Under the pieces are notes generated by a model. It was given only the letters and a program-made list of their open reading frames with translations. It had not been told where the DNA came from and made no database searches. Positions 27,485-36,891 of a stretch of DNA of 64,000 bases are shown in pieces (positions within the stretch are counted from its first letter, which is position 1; each line of letters starts with the position of its first letter). The stretch lies in NCBI RefSeq assembly GCF_001571105.1, contig NZ_BCTD01000014.1; one strand, written 5' to 3'. A program made the position numbers and the translations under genes. This stretch comes from Azotobacter vinelandii (GTDB lineage Bacteria > Pseudomonadota > Gammaproteobacteria > Pseudomonadales > Pseudomonadaceae).

Positions 27485-27811
27485 TCAGATATTGCTGTCG
27501 AGAAAGGCGGCCAACTGCGATTTCGACAAGGCGCCCACCTTGGTCGCCTCGACATTGCCGCCCTTGAACAGCATCAGGGTCGGAATGCCACGCACCCCGT
27601 ACTTCGCCGGAGTACCCTGGTTTTCATCAATGTTGAGCTTGCAGATTTTCAGCCGGCCTTCGTAATCCTTGGCGATTTCGTTGAGCACCGGGGCGATCAT
27701 CTTGCACGGCCCGCACCATTCGGCCCAATAGTCGACGAGCACCGGCCCCTCGGCCTGAAGCACGTCCTGCTCGAAGCTGGCGTCGCTGACATTGGTGATG
27801 AGTTCGCTCAT
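27485..27811 (-). CDS. trxA: Thioredoxin 1
   Basis: 108 residues with the redox active site WCGPC at 32-36, cis-Pro in RGIPTLMLF and Lys in VDYWAEWCGPCKM. It is the cytoplasmic disulfide reductant for ribonucleotide reductase, methionine sulfoxide reductase and others. The ATG at 27811 gives the standard N-terminus. It is divergent from ppx and upstream of rho, as in other pseudomonads. Confidence 0.98.
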   Translation of the reverse strand: MSELITNVSDASFEQDVLQAEGPVLVDYWAEWCGPCKMIAPVLNEIAKDYEGRLKICKLNIDENQGTPAKYGVRGIPTLMLFKGGNVEATKVGALSKSQLAAFLDSNI

Positions 27812-28114
27812 GGAAAATCTCCGTGGTCGGAAGCACAAATTTCCGGACATGATAGCCCGCATTGATCGGCACAGGAAGGCGAGCGCGCCACCCCGGCCCC
27901 GGCAGAGCGGCCGGGGGCATCCGGCCGTGCGGGGCCGCCGCCTGCCCGTCGTCCCGCAGCTTCACCAAGGGACATTCGGGCGCATCGTCCTCGAGCGGGG
28001 TCGGGCCTTATAATGAACCGTTTACCATACAGGCCCTTGGACCCTTCATCCGTAAACTGGTACAACCGCTCTTCCCGTGGCCGGACGGCGCGGTTCTGCC
28101 ATCGAGACCCTGAC
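27812..28114. other. Divergent intergenic region trxA / ppx
   Basis: This 303-bp gap holds the two promoters. TATAAT (28009-28014) is a perfect -10 pointing toward ppx, giving a leader near 95 nt; no good -35 is seen. CGGCCGG-GGGCAT-CCGGCCG (27908-27927) is a perfect 7-bp hairpin of unknown role. No Pho box was recognised and no open frame is convincing. Confidence 0.55.
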
Positions 28115-29620
28115 ATGCCAAAGACCCAAGCCGAGAACTTTCCCCTGATTGCCGCCATAGATCTTGGCTCCAACAGCTTCCACATGGTGCTGGCCAAAGC
28201 CGACCAGACCGAGATCCGCCCGCTCGAGCGCCTGGGCGAGAAGGTCCAGTTGGGAGCGGGGCTCGACGACCAGCACCAGCTCAGCGAGGAAGCCATGCAA
28301 CGCGGCCTCGACTGCCTGCGCCGCTTCGCCCAGTTGATCAACGGCCTGCCCAGGGGGGCGGTGCGTATCGTCGCCACCAACGCCATGCGCGAAGCGCGCA
28401 ACCGCAACGAATTCATCCGCCGCGCGAACGAAATACTCGGGCATCCGGTGGAGGTGATCTCCGGCCGCGAGGAGGCGCGCCTGATCTATCTCGGCGTCTC
28501 CCACACACTACCCAGCGCAGCCGGCAAGCGCCTGGTCGTCGACATCGGCGGCGGCAGCACGGAATTCATCATCGGCGAGAGTTTCGAGCCGCTGCTGCGC
28601 GAAAGCCTGCAGATGGGCAGCGTCAGCTACACCCGCCAGCATTTCGCCGATGGCAAGATCACCCCGGCCCGCTATACCCGAGCCTATACCGCGGCGCGCC
28701 TGGAGCTGATGGCCATCGAGAACGCCCTGCAGCGCACGGGCTGGCAGGAGGCGGTGGGCTCCTCGGGGACCATCCGCGCGATCGGCCAGGCGATCCAGGC
28801 CGGCGGCTACAGCAACGGCGAGGTGACCGCCGAAGGCATCGCCTGGCTGAAGCGCAAGCTGTTCAAGATCGGCGAGGTGGACAAGCTCGACCTGGAAGGC
28901 ATCAAGCCGGACCGCCGCGCCATCTTCCCTGCCGGCCTGGCGGTGCTGGAGGCCGTGTTCAACGCCCTGTCGCTGCAGACGATGATCTATTCCGACGGCG
29001 CCCTGCGCGAAGGCGTGCTCTACGACCTGCTCGGCCGCCACCATCACGAGGACGTCCGCGAGCGCACCCTGGTCTCGCTGATGGAGCGCTATCGCGTCGA
29101 TGTGGAGCAGGCGGCGCGGGTCGAGGCCAAGGCGCTCTCCGCGCTGGACCAGGTGGCCGAGGCCTGGGGCCTGGAGGACGACAGCTATCGCGAACTGCTG
29201 AGCTGGGCGGCGCGGGTGCACGAGATCGGCCTGGACATCGCCCACTATCACTACCACAAGCACGGCGCCTACCTGATCGAGCACTCCGACCTGGCCGGCT
29301 TCTCGCGCAAGGATCAGCAGATGCTTGCCTTGCTGGTCCGTGGCCACCGGCGCAACATCCCGCGGGACAAGTTCAGCGAGTTCAGCAGCGACGATGGCGA
29401 CAAACTGGTGCGGTTGTGCATCCTGCTGCGGGTCGCGATCCTCTTCCACCACATCAGGGGAACCCAGGAAATGCCCAAAGTGCAGTTCCGCGCCAGCGAA
29501 CGCACGCTGGAGCTGATCTTCCCCGAGGGCTGGCTGAACGCCAATCCGCTGACCCAGGCCGACTTCGCCCAGGAAGCCGAGTGGCTGGCGCGGGTCGGCT
29601 ATACCATCCAGGCGCGCTGA
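28115..29620 (+). CDS. ppx: Exopolyphosphatase
   Basis: 501 residues of the GppA/Ppx family. ASKHA-fold phosphate loops are seen in AAIDLGSNSFHMVLA and VVDIGGGSTEFIIGE; SGREEARLIYLGV and the C-terminal HD-type domain (WAARVHEIGLDIAHYHYHKH) complete the long form. It removes terminal phosphate from polyphosphate and may also act on pppGpp. It converges with ppk, 46 bp apart, so the two opposing enzymes do not share an operon. Confidence 0.96.
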   Translation: MPKTQAENFPLIAAIDLGSNSFHMVLAKADQTEIRPLERLGEKVQLGAGLDDQHQLSEEAMQRGLDCLRRFAQLINGLPRGAVRIVATNAMREARNRNEFIRRANEILGHPVEVISGREEARLIYLGVSHTLPSAAGKRLVVDIGGGSTEFIIGESFEPLLRESLQMGSVSYTRQHFADGKITPARYTRAYTAARLELMAIENALQRTGWQEAVGSSGTIRAIGQAIQAGGYSNGEVTAEGIAWLKRKLFKIGEVDKLDLEGIKPDRRAIFPAGLAVLEAVFNALSLQTMIYSDGALREGVLYDLLGRHHHEDVRERTLVSLMERYRVDVEQAARVEAKALSALDQVAEAWGLEDDSYRELLSWAARVHEIGLDIAHYHYHKHGAYLIEHSDLAGFSRKDQQMLALLVRGHRRNIPRDKFSEFSSDDGDKLVRLCILLRVAILFHHIRGTQEMPKVQFRASERTLELIFPEGWLNANPLTQADFAQEAEWLARVGYTIQAR

Positions 29621-29666
29621 GGGCCTGGCGGCGGGCCCGCCATCCGGTGGGCTCCGCCGCGTATCC

Positions 29667-31889
29667 TCAGCGGGTACCCAGCGTGGGACTGCTCAGCTTC
29701 TCCAGCAGCATGGCCTGCGCGTTGCGCGGGTTCTGGTTGCCGCTCGGGCTGTTGCGCACGTAACTGCCGTCGGGCAGCAACTGCCAGCTCTGCGTGTTGT
29801 CGCCGAGGTAGGCCTCCAGCTCCTTCTTCACCCGCAGCATCAGCTTCTTGCCCTCGACCGGGAAGCAGGTCTCGACCCGCCGGTCGAGGTTACGCTCCAT
29901 CCAGTCGGCACTGGACAGATAGATCTTTTCCTCGCCGCCGTTGAGGAAGTAGAACACTCGCGTGTGCTCGAGGAAACGGCCGATGATCGAGCGCACCTGG
30001 ATGTTATGCGAAACCCCCAGGATGCCCGGACGCAGGCAGCACATGCCGCGCACGATCAGATCGACCCGCACCCCGGTCTGGCTGGCCTTGTACAGCGCCC
30101 GGATCATCTTCGCGTCGGTCAGGCCGTTGACCTTGATGATGATGTGCGCCGGCCGGCCTTCGCTGGCATGCTGAGTCTCCTGGGCGATCATGTCGAGCAG
30201 GGCCTTCTTCAGGGTGAAGGGCGCGTGCAGCAGCTTCTTCATGCGCAGGGTCTTGCCCATTCCGATCAACTGGCTGAACAGCTTGGAGACGTCCTCGCAC
30301 AGCGCCACGTCGGCGGTCAGCAGGCTGTAGTCGGTATACAGCCGGGCATTGCCGGTGTGGTAGTTGCCGGTCCCGAGGTGCGCATAGCGGCGCAGCTCGC
30401 CGTTCTCGCGGCGCAGGATCAGCATCACCTTGGCATGGGTCTTGAAGCCGACCACCCCGTAGATGACCACCGCGCCGGCCTGTTGCAGGCGACTGGCCAG
30501 TTGCAGGTTGGACTCCTCGTCGAAGCGCGCGCGCAACTCGATCACCGCAGTGACCTCCTTGCCGTTGCGCGCCGCTTCCACCAGGGCGTCGACGATCTCC
30601 GAGTTGGCCCCCGAGCGGTACAGCGTCTGCTTGATCGCCAGTACATGGGGGTCCTTGGCCGCCTGGCGCAGCAGATCGACTACCGGCGTGAAGGACTCGA
30701 ACGGATGCAGCAGCAGCATGTCCTGCTTGCCGATCACGTTGAACATGTTCTCGCTGTTCTGCAGCGCCTTGGGAATCGCCGGAGTGAAGGGTGCATGCTG
30801 CAGTTCGGGATGACTGTCCAGGCCGGTGATGCTGAACAGGCGGGTCAGGTTGACCGGGCCGTCGACCCGGTACAGCTCCGCCTCGGACAATCCGAACTGC
30901 TTGAGCAGATAGCCGGTCAGGTGCTGCGGGCAGGTGTCCACCACCTCCAGCCGCACCGCATCGCCGAAACGCCGGGAGTACAGTTCGCCGCGCAGGGCGC
31001 GGGCCAGGTCCTCGACATCCTCGTCCACCGACAGGTCGGCGTTGCGGGTCAGGCGAAACTGGTAGCAGCCCTTGACCTTCATGCCCTGGAACAGGTCGTC
31101 GGCATGCGCATGGATCATCGAGGAAAGGAAGACGAAGTTGTCGCCCGGACCGCCGACCTCCTCCGGTATACGGATCACCCGCGGCAGCAGGCGCGGTGCC
31201 GGTAGTATCGCCAGACCGGAATCGCGGCCGAAGGCGTCCAGCCCCTCCAGCTCGACGATGAAGTTCAGGCTCTTGTTCACCAGCAACGGGAAGGGGTGCG
31301 TCGGATCGAGACCGATCGGCGTCATGATCGGCGCAATCTCTTCGCGGAAGTAGCGGCGCACCCAGGCCTTGACCTTGAGCGTCCAGTTCCGGCGACGGAT
31401 GAAATTGATCTGGTGGCGCGCCAGCTCGGGCAGCAGCACCTCGTTGAGGATGGCGTACTGACGATCCACCAGTTCATGCACCTGATCGCTGATCCAGGGC
31501 AGCACCTGATGCGGCTGCAAGCCATCGGCGCCGGCCAGTTCGCGGGCGAAGGCGACCTGCTTCTTCAGACCAGCGACGCGGATCTGGAAGAACTCGTCGA
31601 GGTTACTGGAGAAGATCAGCAGGAACTTCAGCCGCTCGAGCGGCGGATAGGATTCGTCCAGCGCCTGCGCCAATACGCGGGCATTGAACTGCAACTGGGA
31701 CAGTTCGCGATGGATGTACAGGCTGGTGTCGTCCAGGCTCTGCACCGATGCGTGCGGCGCCTCCGCGGCCGGCTCGCCCTGGACGGGTGCCTCCTCCTGT
31801 CCGGGCTCACCCTTCTGCAGCCCGGCGGACGCCTCGTCCGCCGGTTCGGCTTCGAGCAAGGCTTTGTCGTTGAGACCTTCAGTGTTCAT
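29667..31889 (-). CDS. ppk: Polyphosphate kinase 1
   Basis: 740 residues. It makes polyphosphate from ATP. After a variable acidic N-terminal extension of about 50 residues come the N domain (LDDTSLYIHRELSQLQFNAR), head domain and two phospholipase-D-like C domains with the autophosphorylated His in GFKTHAKVMLILRRE and the second in FLEHTRVFYF. The extension (rich in Glu, Ala and Pro) is longer than in E. coli PPK1. It lies 18 bp downstream of hemB on the same strand. Confidence 0.96.
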   Translation of the reverse strand: MNTEGLNDKALLEAEPADEASAGLQKGEPGQEEAPVQGEPAAEAPHASVQSLDDTSLYIHRELSQLQFNARVLAQALDESYPPLERLKFLLIFSSNLDEFFQIRVAGLKKQVAFARELAGADGLQPHQVLPWISDQVHELVDRQYAILNEVLLPELARHQINFIRRRNWTLKVKAWVRRYFREEIAPIMTPIGLDPTHPFPLLVNKSLNFIVELEGLDAFGRDSGLAILPAPRLLPRVIRIPEEVGGPGDNFVFLSSMIHAHADDLFQGMKVKGCYQFRLTRNADLSVDEDVEDLARALRGELYSRRFGDAVRLEVVDTCPQHLTGYLLKQFGLSEAELYRVDGPVNLTRLFSITGLDSHPELQHAPFTPAIPKALQNSENMFNVIGKQDMLLLHPFESFTPVVDLLRQAAKDPHVLAIKQTLYRSGANSEIVDALVEAARNGKEVTAVIELRARFDEESNLQLASRLQQAGAVVIYGVVGFKTHAKVMLILRRENGELRRYAHLGTGNYHTGNARLYTDYSLLTADVALCEDVSKLFSQLIGMGKTLRMKKLLHAPFTLKKALLDMIAQETQHASEGRPAHIIIKVNGLTDAKMIRALYKASQTGVRVDLIVRGMCCLRPGILGVSHNIQVRSIIGRFLEHTRVFYFLNGGEEKIYLSSADWMERNLDRRVETCFPVEGKKLMLRVKKELEAYLGDNTQSWQLLPDGSYVRNSPSGNQNPRNAQAMLLEKLSSPTLGTR

Positions 31890-31907
31890 CTGTACTTCCC
31901 GGGAAAG

Positions 31908-32921
31908 TTAATGCCCTTGTTTTAGCAGCTCCGCCGCACGCCTGGCGAAGTAGGTGAGGATGCCATCGGCTCCGGCGCGCTTGAAGGCGATCAGGGACTC
32001 GAGGATCACCGCCTCTCCCAGCCAGCCGTTCCGGATCGCCGCCATGTGCATGGCGTACTCGCCGCTGACCTGGTAGACGAAGGTCGGCACGCGGAATTCG
32101 TCCTTCACCCGGCGGACCACATCCAGGTAGGGCATGCCCGGCTTGACCATCACCATGTCGGCGCCTTCGGCCAGATCGAGGGCCACTTCGTGCAGGGCCT
32201 CGTCGCCATTGGCCGGGTCCATCTGATAGGTGAACTTGTTGCCCTTGCCGAGATTGCCGGCGGAGCCGATGGCATCGCGGAAAGGACCATAATAGGCACT
32301 GGCGTATTTCGCCGAATAGGACATGATCCGCACGTTGGTGTGATCGGCCAGCTCCAGGGCCTCGCGCAAGGCCTGGATGCGCCCGTCCATCATGTCCGAG
32401 GGCGAAACGATCTGCGCGCCAGCCTCGGCATGGGACAGAGCCTGCTTGACCAAGGCGTCGATGGTCACGTCGTTCTGCACGTAGCCGTCCTCGTCGATGA
32501 TCCCGTCCTGGCCATGGGTGGTATAGGGATCGAGCGCCACGTCGGTCATTACGCCAAGCTCGGGGAAGCGTTCGCGAAGGGCACGGATCGCGCGCTGGAT
32601 GAGGCCGTCCGGATTCCACGCCTCGGCGGCGTCCAGCGACTTGCGCTCGGCGGGTATGTAGGGGAACAGGTCGACGAGCGGGATCCCCAGCTCCACCAGC
32701 GCTTCGGCCTCCTTAAGCAGCAGGTCGATCGACAGACGCTCGACGCCGGGCATCGACGGAATCGGCTCACGGCGATTCTCGCCGTCGAGCACGAACACCG
32801 GGAGGATCAGATCGTCGGGAGTGAGCACGTTCTCGCGTACCAGACGACGGGAAAACTCGTCGCGGCGGTTGCGGCGCAGGCGGGTGGCGGGGAACAGGCG
32901 ATTGGCGGGGATAAAGCTCAC
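31908..32921 (-). CDS. hemB: Delta-aminolevulinic acid dehydratase (porphobilinogen synthase)
   Basis: 337 residues. It condenses two 5-aminolevulinate molecules in heme synthesis. The Schiff-base lysines lie in SYSAKYASAYYGPFRDA and MVMVKPGMPYLDVV, and the Asp-rich DVALDPYTTHGQDGI replaces the Cys-rich zinc loop, marking the magnesium-dependent Pseudomonas type. A GTG at 32921 (GGAG upstream) gives MSFIPANRL, the family N-terminus and exact length; the ATG further upstream does not. Confidence 0.97.
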   Translation of the reverse strand: MSFIPANRLFPATRLRRNRRDEFSRRLVRENVLTPDDLILPVFVLDGENRREPIPSMPGVERLSIDLLLKEAEALVELGIPLVDLFPYIPAERKSLDAAEAWNPDGLIQRAIRALRERFPELGVMTDVALDPYTTHGQDGIIDEDGYVQNDVTIDALVKQALSHAEAGAQIVSPSDMMDGRIQALREALELADHTNVRIMSYSAKYASAYYGPFRDAIGSAGNLGKGNKFTYQMDPANGDEALHEVALDLAEGADMVMVKPGMPYLDVVRRVKDEFRVPTFVYQVSGEYAMHMAAIRNGWLGEAVILESLIAFKRAGADGILTYFARRAAELLKQGH

Positions 32922-33278
32922 GGCGGACTCCAGGACCCGGACAGGCGGGCGCAGCATGACAGTTATAAGCCGAGTAGATGACCGAAATATGACAATCAGG
33001 GCGCGAGTGCTGGCAGCTCATCGCTCCATGCCCATTGTCGCCAGCCCCGCCGCCGAGAGCCAGCACTTTGCCCGGGAAGGCGCCACAAAGCCCGTCCCGA
33101 AAAGCGCATGGCAAAGCCCCGAGGCCGTCCCGGCCATATCGCCGCCATGTCGCTCCGGGCGGCGAGCGGCTAGGATTGGCCAACGGTCGCCCATCCCGCA
33201 CGGATCGGCGGTATCCTTCACCAGTCCTGCCGGGATCTGCCGCACATGCGGGAGCCCGGCCCACTCCAGGAGGTTCCA
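32922..33278. other. Divergent intergenic region hemB / elbB
   Basis: The 357-bp gap has no convincing gene. It contains AGTGCTGGC (33006-33014) and GCCAGCACT (33059-33067), a perfect 9-bp inverted repeat around 44 nt. TTATAAG near 32961 is an A+T-rich spot that may hold the hemB -10. Nothing else was recognised. Confidence 0.5.
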
Positions 33279-33932
33279 ATGAGCAAGAAAGTTGCCGTCA
33301 TCCTCTCCGGTTGCGGCGTCTACGACGGCTCCGAAATCTACGAGAGCGTGCTCACCCTGCTGCGCCTCGACCAGCGCGGCGCCCAGGTGCAGTGCTTCGC
33401 GCCGAACGTTCCGCAACTGCATGTGATCGACCACTACCGCGGCGAGGAAGTACAGGAAAGCCGCAACGTGCTGGTGGAGGCGGCACGCCTGGCCCGTGGC
33501 AACATCAAGGATGTCCGCGAAGGCAAGGTGGAGGACTTCGATGCGCTGATCCTGCCCGGCGGCTTCGGTGCGGCGAAGAACCTCTCCGACTTCGCGGTCA
33601 GCGGCGCCAACTGCACGGTGCAGCCCGACGTGCTGGCCTTCGCCCAGGCCTTCGCCCGGGCCGGCAAGCCGGTGGGCCTGATCTGCATCGCGCCGGCGCT
33701 GGCTGCGAGAATCTACGGTCCCGGCGTGGTCTGCACCATCGGCAACGATCCGGACACCGCCGCCGCCCTGACCAAGATGGGCGCCCAGCATGAAAACTGC
33801 GCGGTGGACGAGATCGTCGTCGACACCGAGCGCAAGCTGGTCACCACGCCTGCCTACATGCTCGCCAAGTCGATCGGCGAAACCGCCGGCGGCATCAACA
33901 AGCTGGTCGATCGCGTCCTCGAACTGGCCTGA
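33279..33932 (+). CDS. elbB: DJ-1/PfpI family protein ElbB
   Basis: 217 residues with the DJ-1 fold: VAVILSGCGVYDGSEIYES, FDALILPGGFGAAKNLSDFA and the nucleophile-elbow Cys in KPVGLICIAPALAA. ElbB has been linked to isoprenoid synthesis in E. coli and shows glyoxalase III-like activity in related enzymes; its exact role is unsettled. CAGGAGG lies ideally before the ATG. It converges with the DUF188 gene, 6 bp apart. Confidence 0.93.
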   Translation: MSKKVAVILSGCGVYDGSEIYESVLTLLRLDQRGAQVQCFAPNVPQLHVIDHYRGEEVQESRNVLVEAARLARGNIKDVREGKVEDFDALILPGGFGAAKNLSDFAVSGANCTVQPDVLAFAQAFARAGKPVGLICIAPALAARIYGPGVVCTIGNDPDTAAALTKMGAQHENCAVDEIVVDTERKLVTTPAYMLAKSIGETAGGINKLVDRVLELA

Positions 33933-33938
33933 GCCGGC

Positions 33939-34388
33939 TCAGCGGCTCAGACGCACCAGCAGGCGATCCAGGGCATTGGCGAAGGCCTGCCGCTCGCGCT
34001 CGCCGTAGGGCGGCTGGCCACCACCCATCTGGCCCTGGTCGCGCAGGTCGCTGAGCAGGTTGCGCAGCGCCAGACGCTCGCCCATGTTGCGCTCGTCGAA
34101 CTCCCGGCCGCGCGGGTCCAGCGCGGCCACCCCCTTCTTGAACAGGCGGTCGGCGAGCGGGATGTCGCTGCAGATCACCAGATCCCCTGATTCGGCGTGC
34201 TCCACCAGGTAATCGTCGGCCGCATCGGGACCGCTCGGCACCACGATCAGCCGTACGCAGGCGAACGCCGGCTTGGCCTGGCTCTGGCCGGCCACCAGCA
34301 GCACTTCGAAATTGCGCTTCAAGGCGAACTTGATCACCAGATCCTTGGCCGCCCGCGGGCAGGCGTCGGCATCGATCCACACGCGCAC
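33939..34388 (-). CDS. yaiI: UPF0178/DUF188 protein (YaiI-like)
   Basis: 149 residues of the DUF188 family, a PIN-like nuclease fold: RVWIDADACPRAAKDLV, VICSDIPLADRLFKKGV and LDPRGREFDERNMGERLALRN with conserved acidic residues. The GTG at 34388 is chosen because AAGGAG precedes it and the family begins M-R-(I/V)-W-I-D-A-D. Function is unproven. Confidence 0.9.
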   Translation of the reverse strand: MRVWIDADACPRAAKDLVIKFALKRNFEVLLVAGQSQAKPAFACVRLIVVPSGPDAADDYLVEHAESGDLVICSDIPLADRLFKKGVAALDPRGREFDERNMGERLALRNLLSDLRDQGQMGGGQPPYGERERQAFANALDRLLVRLSR

Positions 34389-34457
34389 GTCTCGACTCCT
34401 TCGGGAAAACGCCAACATGACGAAAAACAGCCGGACAAGGCCCCCGGAACGGGGCTC

Positions 34458-34613
34458 CTAGTGACAACCGCCGCCGGAGCAGCCGTCGCACTTGCCACGC
34501 TTCCCCGCCTCCGTCGCCTTGTGCCGACGCGGCAGGTAGCGGCGCAGCAGATAGAGCACCGCGCCGATGACCATCAAGCCGACGATGGCGCCCTGAATCC
34601 ACTGCCCGTCCAT
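34458..34613 (-). CDS. FeoB-associated Cys-rich small membrane protein
   Basis: 51 residues with one N-terminal transmembrane helix (IQGAIVGLMVIGAVLYLL), a basic linker and a C-terminal metal-binding-like end CDGCSGGGCH. It follows feoB by 14 bp on the same strand. Small Cys-rich membrane proteins of this plan replace the winged-helix FeoC in many feo operons. A structural or regulatory partner of FeoB is inferred from position. Confidence 0.78.
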   Translation of the reverse strand: MDGQWIQGAIVGLMVIGAVLYLLRRYLPRRHKATEAGKRGKCDGCSGGGCH

Positions 34614-34627
34614 CCCGTCGCGCTCCT

Positions 34628-36475
34628 TCAGGCCCAGGCCGCAGCCAGATGGCGCACCAGCAGCGCCGCGACATAGGCCAGGGCGAACAGGTACGCGGTG
34701 AAGATCAGCGTGGCCCGCCGGGAGTTGGTTTCGCGCCTGACCACGGCGATGGTCGACAGGCACTGCGGCGCATAGACGAACCAGGCCAAATAGGCCAGTG
34801 CCACCGGCAGGCTCCAGCTATGGGCCAGGGTGCTGCCCAGCGCGGCGTCGCCACCGCCCACCGCATAGACGGTGGCCAGCGTGCTGACCGCCACCTCGCG
34901 CGCGGCCATGGCCGGAATCAGGGCGATGCACATCTGCCAACTGAAGCCCAGCGGCTCGAACAGCGGCTGCATGAGCGCACCCAGCTTACCGGCGAAGCTG
35001 TATTCGATGGCCGGCAGGGCGGCGTCCTCCGGCGCACCGGGGAAGGTCGCCAGGAACCACAGCACGATGGACAGCGCGAGGATGATGGTCCCCACGCGGC
35101 GGAGGAAAATCCAGGCGCGTTCCTTCAGACCCAGCAGGAAGTGGTACAGATTGGGCCAGCGGTAATTGGGCAGCTCCAGCAATAGCGGGAAGGACTCGCT
35201 CTTCCCCTGCCGCCGGCGGCAGACCCAGGCCACCAGCGCGGCACTGGCGATCCCGGCGACGTACAGGCAGAACAGGGTGACTCCTTGCAGATTGAACAGG
35301 CCCCAGACCGTGCGCTGCGGCACGAAGGCGCCGATCACCAGCGCATATACCGGCAGGCGCGCCGAACAGGTCATCAGCGGCGCCGTCATGATGGTGACCA
35401 GACGCTCGTGCGGATTGGAAATCGAGCGCGTGGACATGATCCCGGGCACCGCGCAGGCGAAGCTGGACAGCAGCGGGATGAACGAGCGGCCGGACAAGCC
35501 GACGCCGCGCATCATGCGATCGAGCAGGAAGGCCGCACGGGGCAGGTAGCCGGAATCCTCCAGCGCCAGGATGAAGGCGAACAGGATGATGATCTGCGGC
35601 AGGAAGACCAGCACGCTGCCCATCCCGGCGATCAGGCCGTCCACCACGAAGTCATGCAGGATGCCCTCCGGCAGCAGTGCGCCGACCTGCCCGCCCAACC
35701 AGCCGACCAGAGCCTCGATGCCATCCATCAGCGGCGCCGCCCAGGCGAATACCGCCTGGAACATCAACAGCAGGGTAGCCGCGAGGATCACCAGTCCCAG
35801 CACCGGGTGCATGACCAGCGCATCCAGCCGGTCCTGCCAGCGCGGTGCGGATGCCGGCGCCTCGACGCAGTCGGCCAGCAGGGCGTCGATGCGCGCATAC
35901 AGGGACTCCACCGCCTCGCCACGCTCGGGCAGGCCGAGACTGCCCGTGCGGCTCTTCAGGTCGAGGGCCAGGGTGCGCAGGGCGGCCTGCAGGGCGGCCA
36001 CGCCGTTGCGGCGCACGGCGACGGTTTCCACCACCGGCATGCCCAGGCGCTCGGCCAGCAGGTCGGTACGGATGTTGATGCCGCGCTGGCGGGCGGCGTC
36101 GGCCAGGTTGAGCACCAGGATCATCGGCAGGCCCAGCGCCTTCAGCTCCAGCACCAGGCGCAGGCCCAGCTTGATGTTGGTTGCGTCGACGACCGCCACC
36201 AGCGCGTCGGGACGCACTTCGCCGGGCATCTCGCCGAGGATGACGCGACGCGCCACCTGCTCGTCCGGCGAGGCCACGTACAGGCTGTAGGTGCCGGGCA
36301 GGTCGATCAGTTCGGCCGGGCGGGACAGGCCGGCCAGCGGGCCGCTGCGCTTTTCCACGGTGACGCCGGCATAGTTCGCCACCTTGGCCCTGGCGCCGGT
36401 CAGGCAGTTGAAGAGCGCGGTCTTGCCGCAGTTGGGGTTGCCCACCAGAGCGAAGTGCAGAACGGACTGGGACAT
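34628..36475 (-). CDS. feoB: Ferrous iron transport protein B
   Basis: 615-residue inner-membrane ferrous iron importer. The N-terminal G protein has G1 GNPNCGKTALFN, G3 DLPGTYSL and G4 NLAD. The membrane part carries the two Gate motifs (TCSARLPVYALVIGA and VYAPQCLSTIAVVRRET) with a Cys in each. It is shorter than the about 770-residue E. coli protein, mainly from compact linkers and C-terminus. The ATG at 36475 gives a short FeoB-like N-terminus; an alternative ATG at 36484 overlaps the feoA stop and would favour coupling. Neither has a clear ribosome site. Confidence 0.93.
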   Translation of the reverse strand: MSQSVLHFALVGNPNCGKTALFNCLTGARAKVANYAGVTVEKRSGPLAGLSRPAELIDLPGTYSLYVASPDEQVARRVILGEMPGEVRPDALVAVVDATNIKLGLRLVLELKALGLPMILVLNLADAARQRGINIRTDLLAERLGMPVVETVAVRRNGVAALQAALRTLALDLKSRTGSLGLPERGEAVESLYARIDALLADCVEAPASAPRWQDRLDALVMHPVLGLVILAATLLLMFQAVFAWAAPLMDGIEALVGWLGGQVGALLPEGILHDFVVDGLIAGMGSVLVFLPQIIILFAFILALEDSGYLPRAAFLLDRMMRGVGLSGRSFIPLLSSFACAVPGIMSTRSISNPHERLVTIMTAPLMTCSARLPVYALVIGAFVPQRTVWGLFNLQGVTLFCLYVAGIASAALVAWVCRRRQGKSESFPLLLELPNYRWPNLYHFLLGLKERAWIFLRRVGTIILALSIVLWFLATFPGAPEDAALPAIEYSFAGKLGALMQPLFEPLGFSWQMCIALIPAMAAREVAVSTLATVYAVGGGDAALGSTLAHSWSLPVALAYLAWFVYAPQCLSTIAVVRRETNSRRATLIFTAYLFALAYVAALLVRHLAAAWA

Positions 36476-36483
36476 GGGGGGCA

Positions 36484-36783
36484 TCACGCGGAATGAAGGA
36501 TGGCGAGGACTTTCTCGGCTTCGGCGCGGCGCAGGCCGAATTTGGTACCGTTGATGCGCACGGCGATCGGATCGGTGCCGAACAGGCCGAAGCCGATGAC
36601 CTGCAGTGTGGCGCCGGGCAGAAAGCCCAACTCTTTCAGCCGCAAGGTCACCTGATCGTCCATGTCGCCGAACAGGGCGCTGGCGGCGATTTCCACGACC
36701 CTGGCCCTGGAGCCCTTGGGTAGCCGGTGCAAAGGGGTGTGGGCGGACGATGCGTCGCTGCCGTCGAAGGTTTTACTGGGCAT
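36484..36783 (-). CDS. feoA: Ferrous iron transport protein A
   Basis: 99 residues with an SH3-like FeoA domain: LHRLPKGSRARVVEI, LRLKELGFLPGATLQVIG and DPIAVRINGTKFGLRRAEAEKV. It has a 20-residue polar N-terminal extension compared with the shortest FeoA proteins. FeoA is needed for FeoB activity at the membrane. The stop touches the feoB start region, and a 20-bp palindrome lies 12-31 bp upstream of its ATG. Confidence 0.92.
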   Translation of the reverse strand: MPSKTFDGSDASSAHTPLHRLPKGSRARVVEIAASALFGDMDDQVTLRLKELGFLPGATLQVIGFGLFGTDPIAVRINGTKFGLRRAEAEKVLAILHSA

Positions 36784-36794
36784 TCCTGAGTCTC

Positions 36795-36814
36795 AATAAT
36801 CGAGATTGATTATT
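36795..36814. promoter_or_regulatory. Iron-responsive palindrome (Fur-box-like) upstream of feoA
   Basis: AATAATC-N6-GATTATT is a perfect inverted repeat with 7-bp arms. It is A+T-rich in G+C-rich DNA, sits 12 bp upstream of feoA, and its arms resemble Fur hexamers (NATAAT/ATTATN). It does not match the 19-bp Fur consensus closely across the centre, and no clear Anr box is present. Confidence 0.6.
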
Positions 36815-36891
36815 AATGTTGGCGGATGCGGCAGCCAAGTGCAACAAAAGGGCAGCGGCGGCGATCGACAGCGCCCTGCCGCGCCGAAGCC

